NCBI GenBank assembly: GCA_947493745.1
Contig: CANLSM010000026.1
Location: 1-38,847 of the forward strand
DNA: 38,847 nt
Origin: an uncultured Paracoccaceae bacterium
Lineage (GTDB): Bacteria > Pseudomonadota > Alphaproteobacteria > Rhodobacterales > Rhodobacteraceae
Direction: 5' to 3'
Shown: positions 16,612 through 24,694 of the stretch, in pieces
Layout of the letters: each line of letters starts with the position of its first letter
How positions within the stretch are numbered: position 1 is the first letter of the stretch
Translations under genes and position numbers: made by a program
Notes under the pieces: model-generated
Seen by the model: only the letters and a program-made list of their open reading frames with translations
Database searches by the model: none
What the model was told of the DNA's origin: nothing

Positions 16612-17093
16612 CACAGACGGACAAGAACGCCCTCCACTACCGCGCCGTGAGGGATCGCGGCCGGATCTATGTCGCGGTCTTTCGTGAACTGTCGAAACGC
16701 TATGGAGAGGCCGAGGCCACAAGCGCGATGCGAAGCGCCAGCCGGGACCATGGACTTGAAGTCGGCGCATCGCTTGCACATCTGGCGCCTCAGGACTTCC
16801 CCGGTCTGCTTCGGGAGTTTTTCGAGGGAGAGGACAGGGGTGCGACCTATTCTCCGAAAGTCCATGAGATCAGCGAGACCTGTCTGGATGTTCAGATGAT
16901 GACCTGCCCTCTCAAGGACGGGTGGCTGGATATGGGATGCAGCGAAGAGGAGGTCTGCGCCCTTCTGCGGTGCGCGACGGCCTTTGACGAGGCGGTCTAT
17001 GAGGCCGCCGGGTTCGATTTCGAACTTGAACCATGGACCCCCGGAAAGACCGGCTGCTGCCGCACGAGGCTTTCGAGGAAAACGCAGGGATGA
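16608..17093 (+). CDS. Probable L-2-amino-thiazoline-4-carboxylate hydrolase-family protein
   Basis: A 161-residue protein. The C-terminal two-thirds fit what I recall of the ATC-hydrolase-like family: a cysteine in MTCPLKDGWLDMGCSEEE, the CATAFDEAVYEAAGF stretch, and the end PGKTGCCRTRL. The founding member opens the thiazoline ring of ATC on the way to cysteine, but most relatives have no tested substrate. It overlaps the RidA-like gene by four bases and is probably its functional partner. There is no signal peptide, so it should be cytoplasmic. The family assignment is from pattern memory and moderately sure. Confidence 0.65.
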   Translation: MTQTDKNALHYRAVRDRGRIYVAVFRELSKRYGEAEATSAMRSASRDHGLEVGASLAHLAPQDFPGLLREFFEGEDRGATYSPKVHEISETCLDVQMMTCPLKDGWLDMGCSEEEVCALLRCATAFDEAVYEAAGFDFELEPWTPGKTGCCRTRLSRKTQG

Positions 17094-17126
17094 GCGGCAA
17101 GGGCAAACCGCCATCCCTGCCCGCGT

Positions 17127-18647
17127 CTAGTTGCTGCGCGCATCCCACTGCGCCCGAAGTTCCGGATCGCCGGTTCTCAGATCAATATCCTTGCCGCTGA
17201 GAGCGTCCAGCCCGCCGCTCGCACTGTAGGCGTCAATATCAAGCACCTTCAACGGCAGATCGGCCAGCGGGCCGAGATCTGTCACTCCCGTCATCCCCCT
17301 CAGGCTCAGATAGGTGATCGGCATGTTGGAAACTGCGCTCAGGTCGGTGACCTGTCCAAGGTTGGTCAATTCCAGGGTGCCGATCGGCAGATCGCTCAGC
17401 GGCGAGAGGTCCGACAGATTGTCCATCATGCCAAGGGCAAGCACCTCCAGCGGCTGCGCGGTCAAGGGCGACAGGTCGGTCACATCAGGCATCGCGTGAA
17501 GGCGGAGTTGCGTAAGCGGCATGTCCTTGAGAGGGCTCAGATCGGTGACTGACAGGCCGCTCAACTCAAGGCGCGAAATCTGCTTGCCACGCAAGGGATC
17601 AAGACCGGTCACAGAGGGCAGCCCGATCAGCCAGAGCGACTGCAAGGGCATGTCGCGCAATGCGCCGATATCGGACAGGCCCTTGATGTTCCACAGACCC
17701 AGTGTTTCAATCGGTCGCCCTGAAAAAGCCGAAAGCCCCGCGACGTTGTCAAAGCCCTGCAATGACAGTCGGGTCAGCGGGGCACCGGCAAGGACGGACC
17801 CATCGACCGTTCCCCGCCCATCAAGCGAGACGTCTTCAAGGGGCATGCCCTTCAGGGCGGAGAGGCCCTTCATCGACCCGAAATTCAGGTAGAGATCGCG
17901 AATTGGCGCACCGCGCAGCGGCGAGATATCGACGTCGCTGGCGGTGCTGCTCAGATGAACCTGCTGCAAAGGCATTCCCGCGAACGGAGACAGATCGGTC
18001 AGGGTCGGTGACGACATCGAAAGCCAGGTCAGGGGCCTGTCCTTGATCCAGCCCATATCGGGCAGCGGCCCGTAGGACCAGATGTTGAACGCGGTCAGAG
18101 GCGCCTCGGCGAGCAGGCTCAGATCAAGGGCGCTGTCAGGATTGCCGATTTCCACCTTCGTCAAAGGCATACCCGCCAAAGCAGAGATGTCCCGCAAATC
18201 AACTGCCGCGCCCAATGCCAGGTTTTCCAGCCGTGCATCGGCAAGCCCGTCCAGCGACGTGATCCCGGTCGCATTTCTCACATAGAGATGCTCCAGCCCG
18301 CCTAATGATCTGAACAATCGAACGATCCGTTTCAGATCGCCTGTGGTGATGTCACCGCGCGACACGCTCAGGCCCGCATCTTCGCTGTCAATCAACCGGT
18401 GGCGCTGATCTTCGCCCGGAGTGTCGATCAGCAACTCAAGATCGAACTCTCCGGTGATCCGGCCATAATCCCTCAGCAGCAAGCGGGCTTCATCATAGGT
18501 CAGGCTGTCTGGATCCTGCCGCTCCTTCTCAAGAACCACCTCGCGCGAAAGGGGGTCCTCGGATGCCGTCTCATCGCGCAGGAGGATGAAAACAGCCAGA
18601 CCTGTGATCAGCAGGATGGTCACGGCCAGAAGTCTCTTGAGCCACAT
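17127..18647 (-). CDS. Leucine-rich-repeat protein with N-terminal membrane anchor
   Basis: A 506-residue protein. An uncleaved signal-anchor helix (WLKRLLAVTILLITGLAVFI) is followed by an acidic linker. From about residue 100 come some fifteen repeats of 21-23 residues of the form LSPLxxMPLxxLxLxxxxxVTD, an internalin-like leucine-rich repeat. The repeats run almost to the end without a C-terminal domain. It is most likely anchored in the inner membrane with the solenoid in the periplasm, as a binding scaffold; the partner is unknown. The ATG at 18647 has GAGGTG just upstream, while the start at 18698 does not. The next upstream gene (DUF2189) begins 885 bp away and ends 108 bp before this start. 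Confidence 0.85.
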   Translation of the reverse strand: MWLKRLLAVTILLITGLAVFILLRDETASEDPLSREVVLEKERQDPDSLTYDEARLLLRDYGRITGEFDLELLIDTPGEDQRHRLIDSEDAGLSVSRGDITTGDLKRIVRLFRSLGGLEHLYVRNATGITSLDGLADARLENLALGAAVDLRDISALAGMPLTKVEIGNPDSALDLSLLAEAPLTAFNIWSYGPLPDMGWIKDRPLTWLSMSSPTLTDLSPFAGMPLQQVHLSSTASDVDISPLRGAPIRDLYLNFGSMKGLSALKGMPLEDVSLDGRGTVDGSVLAGAPLTRLSLQGFDNVAGLSAFSGRPIETLGLWNIKGLSDIGALRDMPLQSLWLIGLPSVTGLDPLRGKQISRLELSGLSVTDLSPLKDMPLTQLRLHAMPDVTDLSPLTAQPLEVLALGMMDNLSDLSPLSDLPIGTLELTNLGQVTDLSAVSNMPITYLSLRGMTGVTDLGPLADLPLKVLDIDAYSASGGLDALSGKDIDLRTGDPELRAQWDARSN

Positions 18648-18755
18648 CGGGCACCTCATGCGATGGCGGGGACTGCTTCTAACGCATTGATTACGCAACC
18701 ATGACGGATGTTTAATGCATTTTGGTCGTCGGGCAAGCCCGATGCGAGCAGCCCC

Positions 18756-19532
18756 CTAAGGCTCAGGATCTTCGGCCACCCGTCTGTAGAGATGCCATGT
18801 CGCATGACCCAGCACCGGCATCGTCACGAAAAGCCCCAGAAAGAGCGGGATCATCGACACCAGCGTGACAACCGCGATGATCACCCCCCATATCAGATAA
18901 AGCACCTTGTGCTGTCCGACCGCTGACATCGAGCTCAGCATTGCAGTCATGAAATCCACCTCCCGGTCAATCAGCATCGGCATCCCCATGACGCTGAGCG
19001 AGAAGACAAGGGCTGCAAACCCGGCGCCCACCAGCGTGCCGAACCCCAGCATGGACAGACCCTCGGTGGTCAGGAAAACATCCAGCGATGTCGATACGTT
19101 CGTCATCGGCGAGAGCCCCAGAAAAAGCGCGAAAATCATGTGGCCCAGAAAGAACCAGAAGAGGAAAATCACCACGATAATTGTCGCAAGCCAGGGCAAC
19201 TGCCCGGTCCGGTGCGACCAGACCACGCCGAGTACGCTGGCAAGGGTGAGCGGCGCCTTGGCCTCGATCCTGCGGCTGATCTCGTAAAACCCCACAGCGG
19301 CAAGCGTGCCAACCAGAGGAAAGCCCAGCACGGCCAGAACAAGCCAGAATGTCTGGCCGGTGACATACGTGATCCAGGTCATCAAGAGGCCCGCGATGAC
19401 AAAGACGCCCGAAAAGCAGGCGGCAACCAAAGGTGCCGACAGAAAGTCCCGCAGCCCAAGTGACAGGCTGGCTTTGATGTCTGCAGTTCTAGGCCGACGC
19501 AAACGCGGCGCACCCTTGGGTCCTGATGTCAT
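18756..19532 (-). CDS. DUF2189-type integral membrane protein
   Basis: About 258 residues with six or so hydrophobic segments, including PLVAACFSGVFVIAGLLMTW and ATIIVVIFLFWFFLGHMIFA. The conserved FSLSVMGMPMLIDREVDF segment near the C-terminal third matches what I know of the DUF2189 family, which is common in Alphaproteobacteria and often found near respiratory genes. The function is unknown. The ATG at 19532 is chosen because the protein then starts with MTSGPKGAPRLRRP; the longer frame upstream lacks domain-like sequence. It is followed by the leucine-rich-repeat gene in the same direction and could be co-transcribed with it. Confidence 0.8.
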   Translation of the reverse strand: MTSGPKGAPRLRRPRTADIKASLSLGLRDFLSAPLVAACFSGVFVIAGLLMTWITYVTGQTFWLVLAVLGFPLVGTLAAVGFYEISRRIEAKAPLTLASVLGVVWSHRTGQLPWLATIIVVIFLFWFFLGHMIFALFLGLSPMTNVSTSLDVFLTTEGLSMLGFGTLVGAGFAALVFSLSVMGMPMLIDREVDFMTAMLSSMSAVGQHKVLYLIWGVIIAVVTLVSMIPLFLGLFVTMPVLGHATWHLYRRVAEDPEP

Positions 19533-19708
19533 ATCTCGACTATTGCTCAAAATGACGGGCCGGTAAAACCGATAGATCGGATTTAATGCCTTCCCCGCAT
19601 TCTCCCGAGCCTGCGTCGCGCAGGCCAACCGGGCGTGACCCGTCATGACATGTTCCGCAACCACCGTCTGACCATCTGCGGCGGCAGGGGGCAGAAGGGC
19701 CGCATGTC

Positions 19709-21235
19709 CTAAAGGCTTTCGAGAAAACGGATGAGAGCGTCACGATCCGCCTCCGGCATGTTCACGACCTGCTGTTTCTGCGCCTCGGCCTCGCCACCGT
19801 GCCACAACACAGCCTCCAGCAGGGACCGGGCGCGACCGTCATGCAGGAAATAGGTGTGTCCGGAGACAGCATCGGTCAGGCCAATGCCCCAGAGCGGCGG
19901 TGTCCGCCATTCCTGACCCGTCGCGCGGGCCTCGGGGCGATTGTCCGCAAGACCCGGTCCCATATCGTGCAACAGCATGTCGGTATAGGGCCAGATCAGC
20001 TGAAAGCTCTGCTCGGGCTGGTCCGGCAGGCGGTGGGTCACGAATTTCGGCCTGTGGCATGAGATGCAACCGGTCTCGTAGAATATCTGCTTGCCGCGCA
20101 GAACCTCCGGAGCATCCAGATCCCGGCGGGCGGGCACGCCAAGATTGGAGGCATAAAAGCTGACAAGACCGAGCCCCTCATCACCGATCTCGGCACCATC
20201 ATGGACGTCCGTGTTGCCGTCGGGTGCCATCCTGCATGCCGTTTGGGCGGCGGTACAATCGCCGTATCCGGCGGGCAAGAGCGTGGTGGATATTCCGATA
20301 TCTCCCGCAAAGGCCACTGCCGACTGCTCCCACACCGAAGGCTGACCCGCCTTGAGCCCGAAACGGCCCAGCATTGGCGCATCATAGGTGCTGGACATAA
20401 CGATCTGGGCGCGTCCTGAAATGCCGTCACCATCCGCGTCTCCTGGGTCTTCGAGGGCGAGAATATCCGCTACCGGGATCGCCTCCAGAAGCCCAAGTCC
20501 GATCATCTGCGGTGCAACGCGAACGCTTAGCATGATATCGGGATGCAGCGGTCCATAGCCCGGATTGGCGATCCCGTACCGCGGCTTGCGCAGCCAAACC
20601 GTATCTCCGCCCGACAGCAAAATCTGCTGCTCGGCATAGGCAATCGCAATCTCGCCTTCTGCGGCATGACCTGCGACCGAAAAATCCTGGATCTGCCCGC
20701 CATAGACCGGGTCCGGCAGGGTGCTGAGATATTCGGCGATTTCAGAGATTGCAGCACCGGTATCGGGGATCGAGATCCGCATGAGCATCGAGACCGTACC
20801 ATCGCCCTCCCCCTCCGGCGGATGTCCGCGCCCGTCCTTCAGATGGCAGCGCTGGCAGGAGCGCGCGTTGTAAAGCGGCCCCAGTCCGTCCGAGGCAAGC
20901 GTGGAGGATGGCGATGACACCCAAAGCTTCCTGAACAGGCCGTTCCCGACCTTGAAATCAAGCTCACGCTGAAAGCTGATATTACCCGAAGGCGCACTGA
21001 ACGCGTTTGACGTATCACGGGCCGGAACTGTGGCGGCCCCGGCGGAATTCATCTCGAACGGCTCCGGCCCGCTGAAATCCGTTGTCGGCCTCGTAACCGC
21101 CTCAATTCGAACGATTTCCTCCTCTGTTCTCGGCTCATATGAGAGGTGGAGATCCGCCAGATCATTCGGTTTCGTATCGGCGGCGGCAAGCGCGCCGAAC
21201 AGAACTGTCGGGATTGTCATTGTGATCAAACGCAT
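19709..21235 (-). CDS. Di-haem c-type oxidoreductase (DUF1111 / "thiol oxidoreductase")
   Basis: About 508 residues with a signal peptide (RLITMTIPTVLFGALAAADT). Two CxxCH haem-c sites are present: SCQRCH in the first third and GCISCHRPK in the last third, within the layout of MauG/DUF1111 proteins. LGLLEAIP and FLHDGRARSLLEAVLWHGGE are family landmarks. It is periplasmic and probably an electron-transfer or peroxidase-like enzyme. Members are commonly encoded beside imelysin iron-uptake proteins; here the imelysin gene lies 1.5 kb away beyond dps. The ATG at 21235 follows AAGGA; the next Met at 21220 is an alternative. Confidence 0.9.
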   Translation of the reverse strand: MRLITMTIPTVLFGALAAADTKPNDLADLHLSYEPRTEEEIVRIEAVTRPTTDFSGPEPFEMNSAGAATVPARDTSNAFSAPSGNISFQRELDFKVGNGLFRKLWVSSPSSTLASDGLGPLYNARSCQRCHLKDGRGHPPEGEGDGTVSMLMRISIPDTGAAISEIAEYLSTLPDPVYGGQIQDFSVAGHAAEGEIAIAYAEQQILLSGGDTVWLRKPRYGIANPGYGPLHPDIMLSVRVAPQMIGLGLLEAIPVADILALEDPGDADGDGISGRAQIVMSSTYDAPMLGRFGLKAGQPSVWEQSAVAFAGDIGISTTLLPAGYGDCTAAQTACRMAPDGNTDVHDGAEIGDEGLGLVSFYASNLGVPARRDLDAPEVLRGKQIFYETGCISCHRPKFVTHRLPDQPEQSFQLIWPYTDMLLHDMGPGLADNRPEARATGQEWRTPPLWGIGLTDAVSGHTYFLHDGRARSLLEAVLWHGGEAEAQKQQVVNMPEADRDALIRFLESL

Positions 21236-21308
21236 ATCCTTATTAATATACTCAGGAATATATCTTGGCGAGACGATTCCTCGACTCACCAACAGAGAAG
21301 ACTGCGAC

Positions 21309-21734
21309 ATGGTGCCTCTTTATCTCGAATTGCAGCCTCGGTGCCGGGCCGAAAGACCGCCGCCGGATGCCGAAGCGCTGTCTTTTCTGAATCATCTTCG
21401 GCTTGTCGCCATGCAATGCCGGGCAAAGGCGCGCGCCGATCTCTTCGAGGCCTGCGCTCTTCTCTCGATGGACCGCACCGGATCGCAGGCAGCCCATGCC
21501 GAGGCGCTGATGCGGTGTCTGAACCAGGCGCTTGGGCAAACCGCAAGGTTGCATGCCCCCGGGACCGATGAGTTGTCCTTCGATGAGGCATGGCTGATGC
21601 AACTCGGACGCGCAGTGGCACGCGGCGATGAGGCCAGCACGACCTTTCTTCTGTGTTCTCGCATCGCCGTTGAACACAGGCGCAGCATTCGGTTTCTGGT
21701 CAGTCGGGCTGCGGCTTGCTTCAGCCTAAATTAG
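21309..21734 (+). CDS. Conserved-looking small protein of unknown function
   Basis: A 141-residue, mainly helical protein starting MVPLYLELQPRCRAERPPPD. It has five cysteines and many Arg and Ala residues. No signal peptide, membrane helix or recognisable domain is present. It is divergent from the DUF1111 gene with only about 70 bp between the starts, and its stop lies inside the Irr-type box that precedes dps. An unrelated longer frame upstream is the antisense of DUF1111. Function unknown; the context suggests an iron-related role. Confidence 0.65.
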   Translation: MVPLYLELQPRCRAERPPPDAEALSFLNHLRLVAMQCRAKARADLFEACALLSMDRTGSQAAHAEALMRCLNQALGQTARLHAPGTDELSFDEAWLMQLGRAVARGDEASTTFLLCSRIAVEHRRSIRFLVSRAAACFSLN

Positions 21735-21745
21735 AATTGTTCTAA
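21731..21745. promoter_or_regulatory. Irr (iron control element) box upstream of dps
   Basis: TTAGAATTGTTCTAA is a perfect palindrome of 6-bp arms with a 3-bp spacer, matching the Irr consensus TTTAGAA-N3-TTCTAAA except for one flanking base. It lies about 103 bp upstream of the dps start and overlaps the stop of the 141-residue gene. A candidate promoter (TTGCCT at 21753, TAGATT at 21775) lies just downstream, so Irr bound here would repress dps when iron is low. Confidence 0.75.
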
Positions 21746-21847
21746 AAAGTTCTTGCCTCTTTGCGCCGACCCACTAGATTGCCTCTGGCAAGCAAGCCAG
21801 CGGGAACGCCAGCCAGCCATGCACATCATCATATGAGGGAGTGAGGG

Positions 21848-22318
21848 ATGACCCAGACCGCTGCTGCATTATCGACGGATGCACGGACTGAAATTGCTGA
21901 CGCATTGAACCAGGCCGTCGCCGAGACCGCCGTTGCAACCATGCTGGCACAGAACTTTCACTGGAATGTGACGGGCATGGCGTTCGGGCCGCTGCATGAG
22001 CTGTTCCAGCAGATATATGAAGATCATTTCGTGGCGCAGGATGATCTTGCCGAGCGGATCAGGGCGATAGATGCCCATGCGGAAGGCACGCTCGCGGGCA
22101 TGCTCAAACGCTCCAAGGTGTCTGAATTCCAAGGCAGTGGAAGCGACCGGGAGATGATCAAAGCCCTGCAGGAGGCACAGGAAACCCTTGCCGCCACGCT
22201 GGCCGGAGCAGGCGCTACGGCTGCCGCCCACGGCGATACGCTGACCGAGGATCTGTGCATCGAGCGGGGTCAGACACATGAAAAGTTTGCCTGGTTTCTG
22301 CGCAGCCATCTGCGCTGA
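21848..22318 (+). CDS. dps: Dps-family ferritin-like DNA-binding protein
   Basis: A 156-residue protein with the Dps ferroxidase signature: AQNFHWNVTGMAFGPLHELF followed by YEDHFVAQDDLAERI, giving the His, His, Asp and Glu ligands of the inter-subunit iron site. It stores iron and protects DNA from peroxide. It has a GAGGGAGTGAGGG ribosome-binding region. It is preceded by the Irr box at 21731-21745 and followed at once by a strong terminator, so it is a single-gene unit inside an iron-related island. The last 104 bp overlap the convergent DUF1289 gene. Confidence 0.94.
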   Translation: MTQTAAALSTDARTEIADALNQAVAETAVATMLAQNFHWNVTGMAFGPLHELFQQIYEDHFVAQDDLAERIRAIDAHAEGTLAGMLKRSKVSEFQGSGSDREMIKALQEAQETLAATLAGAGATAAAHGDTLTEDLCIERGQTHEKFAWFLRSHLR

Positions 22319-22622
22319 GAAAGCTTTGCCAGGACTCCGGAAAGGCGCCTTCCCGGGCGCCTTTTTTTGCGGCTCTGTGAACGGCCGGGATCGGTTTGAC
22401 CTTTTTCTTCAGACATTTGCGCTGATATTGGGACACCCAGTGCCCATACCCGCCCATGGTCCTCTGCTGGGCAATCAGAATCTCGACAAAGGTCTTGCGA
22501 TGCCTGTTGCGCTTGAGGTCCTTGAACAGCGCCTTCTGCGCCTTGGTCATGGAACACCCGATGCAATGCCCGTCTCTCTTGAACTTGCAGACATCGATGC
22601 AGGGGCTGGGCGTCTTGGCCAT
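22215..22622 (-). CDS. DUF1289-family protein
   Basis: A 135-residue protein. The N-terminal part carries the family's four-cysteine pattern SPCIDVCKF...DGHCIGCSMT, a small possible metal site, followed by a basic helical region (KALFKDLKRNRHRKTF) and YGHWVSQYQRKC. After about residue 80 the sequence no longer looks conserved; it reads across the dps terminator and the 3' end of dps on the opposite strand before the stop at 22215. The function of DUF1289 is unknown. It lies 96 bp downstream of the imelysin gene in the same direction and may be the last gene of the hemP-imelysin unit. Confidence 0.82.
   Translation of the reverse strand: MAKTPSPCIDVCKFKRDGHCIGCSMTKAQKALFKDLKRNRHRKTFVEILIAQQRTMGGYGHWVSQYQRKCLKKKVKPIPAVHRAAKKGAREGAFPESWQSFLSADGCAETRQTFHVSDPARCTDPRSAYRRGRQP
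22341..22368 (+). terminator. Rho-independent terminator of dps
   Basis: AAGGCGCC (22342-22349) and GGCGCCTT (22356-22363) form a perfect 8-bp stem with a 6-base loop, followed by a run of T, 24 bases after the dps stop. It lies within the coding sequence of the convergent DUF1289 gene. Confidence 0.9.
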
Positions 22623-22718
22623 ATGTGTCGATCCTCTGGGTCGGGATGAGGGGTCTCACCCTGCCTGATGGGCAGTATATTAAGAATCAGATGCCTGTGC
22701 ATTATCCCCGGCGGCTGC

Positions 22719-23978
22719 CTACTGGAAGACTGCATCCGGGTCGTCCAGACTGTCAGAGCCTTCGAATGCGACCCCTTCCAAACCGAGTACCGCCACAGCG
22801 CGCTCGATGGACCGGGTCTGGTCGATGAGCGCATTGATGGCCCCCATGATCAGCGCCTCGCCCGCCGCATTGCCGCGCTCAAGCATCATGTCATAGGCAA
22901 AACCCGCCTCGGCGGCTGTTTTCATCTCGGACATCTCAAGGACCGTGGCATTGAGCTTGTCGGTGAGTTCGGCATCAACGCCCGCGTCGGCCTGTGCCAC
23001 CAGCGAGGACAGCGACGCGCCCTTCACGACTGTGCCGTCAATCCGGGTATAGCTGCCCAGATAGACATTCCGGATCCCGAGCGCGTCGTAGAAATGGCTG
23101 TTATGGGTGTTGTCCGAAAAGCAGTCATGCTCTTCCTCAGGATCGTTGAGCATGACCCCCAGCTTCATACGCTCGCCGGCCAGTTCACCATAGGAGAGCG
23201 ACCCCATGCCGGTCAGAACGGCGTTGATACCCGCCTCCTCATCAGCCAGCACCTCCGCGCGCGCGGCACCATCCGCCTGCCATTGCGCCACCATCCATTC
23301 CAGATCGCTGACAAGCAGGTCCGTGGCCGCCCTGAGGTAATCGCCCCGGCGATCGCAATTGCCCCCTGTGCAGCCCTCGCCTTCGGCGTAGTCCGTCCAC
23401 GGACGGCTTCCGGCCCCGGCACTGTGGCCGTTCTGGTCCTGTCCCCAAAGCAGGAATTCGATGGCGTGGTAGCCGGTTGCCACATTCGACTCGACCTCAT
23501 CAGCCTCGTGCAGGGCCTTTTCCAGCAAGGCAGGCGTTATCCGGGCCGCATCAATCGTTTCCCCTGACAAGGTGAAGGACGGGGTCGCAATGACATTGAG
23601 GGCCGCGTATTCGTTCTCATCCGTCACCCCGCCATAGGCGACGTCCACATAGTCGATCAGACCTTCATCCAGAGGCCAGGCGTTCACCTTGCCTTCCCAG
23701 TCGTCGACAATCGCATTGCCGAAGCGGTAAACCTCGGTCTGCTGATAGGGAACCCGCGCGGCAAGCCACGCGTCCTTTGCGGTCTCAAGTGCCTCTGCGG
23801 ACGGATCTGCGATCAGCGCATCGACCGCCGTCTGCAAGGCCTGCGCACTGGTCAGACTGTCCTCGTATTTGGCAAGCGCGATATCCGCGTAGGTGTCGAG
23901 AACGGCAGCCTTGTCGGCAAATGCGGGAAGGGCCGCCAGCAGGGATGTGCCCAGTACAGTCGCAAGTTTCAATGTCAT
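22719..23978 (-). CDS. Imelysin-family iron-regulated periplasmic protein
   Basis: A 419-residue exported protein (signal MTLKLATVLGTSLLAALPAF, cleaved near AFAD). The imelysin GxHxxE motif is present as GYHAIEFLLWGQD in the first half, and the helical repeat is complete. Related proteins (IrpA, ICMP, EfeO-like) take part in iron acquisition at the cell envelope. An AAGGA site lies about 10 bases upstream. It starts 48 bp after the unknown gene that is coupled to hemP, so hemP, the unknown gene and this one probably form one operon. A DUF1111 di-haem protein, its usual partner, is encoded nearby. Confidence 0.92.
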   Translation of the reverse strand: MTLKLATVLGTSLLAALPAFADKAAVLDTYADIALAKYEDSLTSAQALQTAVDALIADPSAEALETAKDAWLAARVPYQQTEVYRFGNAIVDDWEGKVNAWPLDEGLIDYVDVAYGGVTDENEYAALNVIATPSFTLSGETIDAARITPALLEKALHEADEVESNVATGYHAIEFLLWGQDQNGHSAGAGSRPWTDYAEGEGCTGGNCDRRGDYLRAATDLLVSDLEWMVAQWQADGAARAEVLADEEAGINAVLTGMGSLSYGELAGERMKLGVMLNDPEEEHDCFSDNTHNSHFYDALGIRNVYLGSYTRIDGTVVKGASLSSLVAQADAGVDAELTDKLNATVLEMSEMKTAAEAGFAYDMMLERGNAAGEALIMGAINALIDQTRSIERAVAVLGLEGVAFEGSDSLDDPDAVFQ

Positions 23979-24026
23979 CGATGGGAGTTCCTTCTTCTGG
24001 ATGGAATCGTCTGGTGTCGGCAGACC

Positions 24027-24512
24027 TCAATGCAGTCTGACGACCCTGGCGGTGATGGATGGGTCAGCGCGGCGGAGATCGGAGCTCGAATTCATCTTGC
24101 GCGCGCAGATGCCGACGTGAGCTGCGAGAACGGCCACAGGCTCGGCATGAGCGGGACCCACAAGCATCATCGCGACAAGGATCGCATCCGTCCCATGTCC
24201 GTCGGCCGCAATGCGCACAAGATGAGCAAAGATGCCCTCATCCGAACCGACGCAGGCACACCCAACCTCGTGATGCACAATCGGTCGATGCGCATGATCG
24301 ATGATCATGGCGACAAGGCTCTCGAAATCGCGGATGCCCCGGCGCGCGACCAGTTCCGGGAAAGCGCGGCGATAGTCGCCGCGGACCTGATCCCGCCCCC
24401 GCCGCCCTGCGCACCAGAGGCGAAGGTTGAGGATCAGATCAGCCTCCCAGGCTTCAAGACTGGTGAGAATTGCGACGACAGCGCCACCACGGGCATGATG
24501 CTCCGGTGTCAT
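24027..24512 (-). CDS. Unknown protein coupled to hemP
   Basis: A 161-residue protein. The central part EADLILNLRLWCAGRRGRDQ and FESLVAMIIDHAHRPIVHHE is rich in His and Cys (HHEVGCACVGSDE), which could bind metal or haem. No signal peptide or known domain is recognised. Its ATG overlaps the hemP stop (ATGA), so the two proteins are made together, and the imelysin gene follows 48 bp later. From position, a haem or iron handling role is plausible; this is inference. Confidence 0.72.
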   Translation of the reverse strand: MTPEHHARGGAVVAILTSLEAWEADLILNLRLWCAGRRGRDQVRGDYRRAFPELVARRGIRDFESLVAMIIDHAHRPIVHHEVGCACVGSDEGIFAHLVRIAADGHGTDAILVAMMLVGPAHAEPVAVLAAHVGICARKMNSSSDLRRADPSITARVVRLH

Positions 24513-24694
24513 TTGGTCAGGATCAGTTTGCCGGCGCGGGTGATGCGCAGGTAGTAGGTCTGGTCGTCGAGCGTGATGCGGGCCTGAACACCATTGGTGA
24601 TCAGCTTGCGGGCGTCATAGGAGGCGAGGTCGTTTTCCTGCCGTCTCGGCTCGGGTACGGGGGGCCTGCTGGCTGTGCTCAAAACCGTAGTCAT
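24509..24694 (-). CDS. hemP: Haemin uptake protein HemP
   Basis: A 61-residue protein with the HemP/HmuP core in its C-terminal half: YDARKLITNGVQARITLDD, then TYYLRITRAGKLILTK. HemP proteins are small cytoplasmic factors needed for haem-uptake gene expression in several Alpha- and Betaproteobacteria. The ATG at 24694 has GGAG about 9 bases upstream and is preferred over the longer frame. It is the first gene of a probable hemP-unknown-imelysin operon; a haem receptor gene is not in the window. Confidence 0.88.
   Translation of the reverse strand: MTTVLSTASRPPVPEPRRQENDLASYDARKLITNGVQARITLDDQTYYLRITRAGKLILTK

Noticed and set aside
22668-23567. 299-codon plus-strand frame opposite the imelysin gene
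   Set aside because: It is antisense to a gene with signal peptide and GxHxxE motif; its composition is that of a shadow frame.
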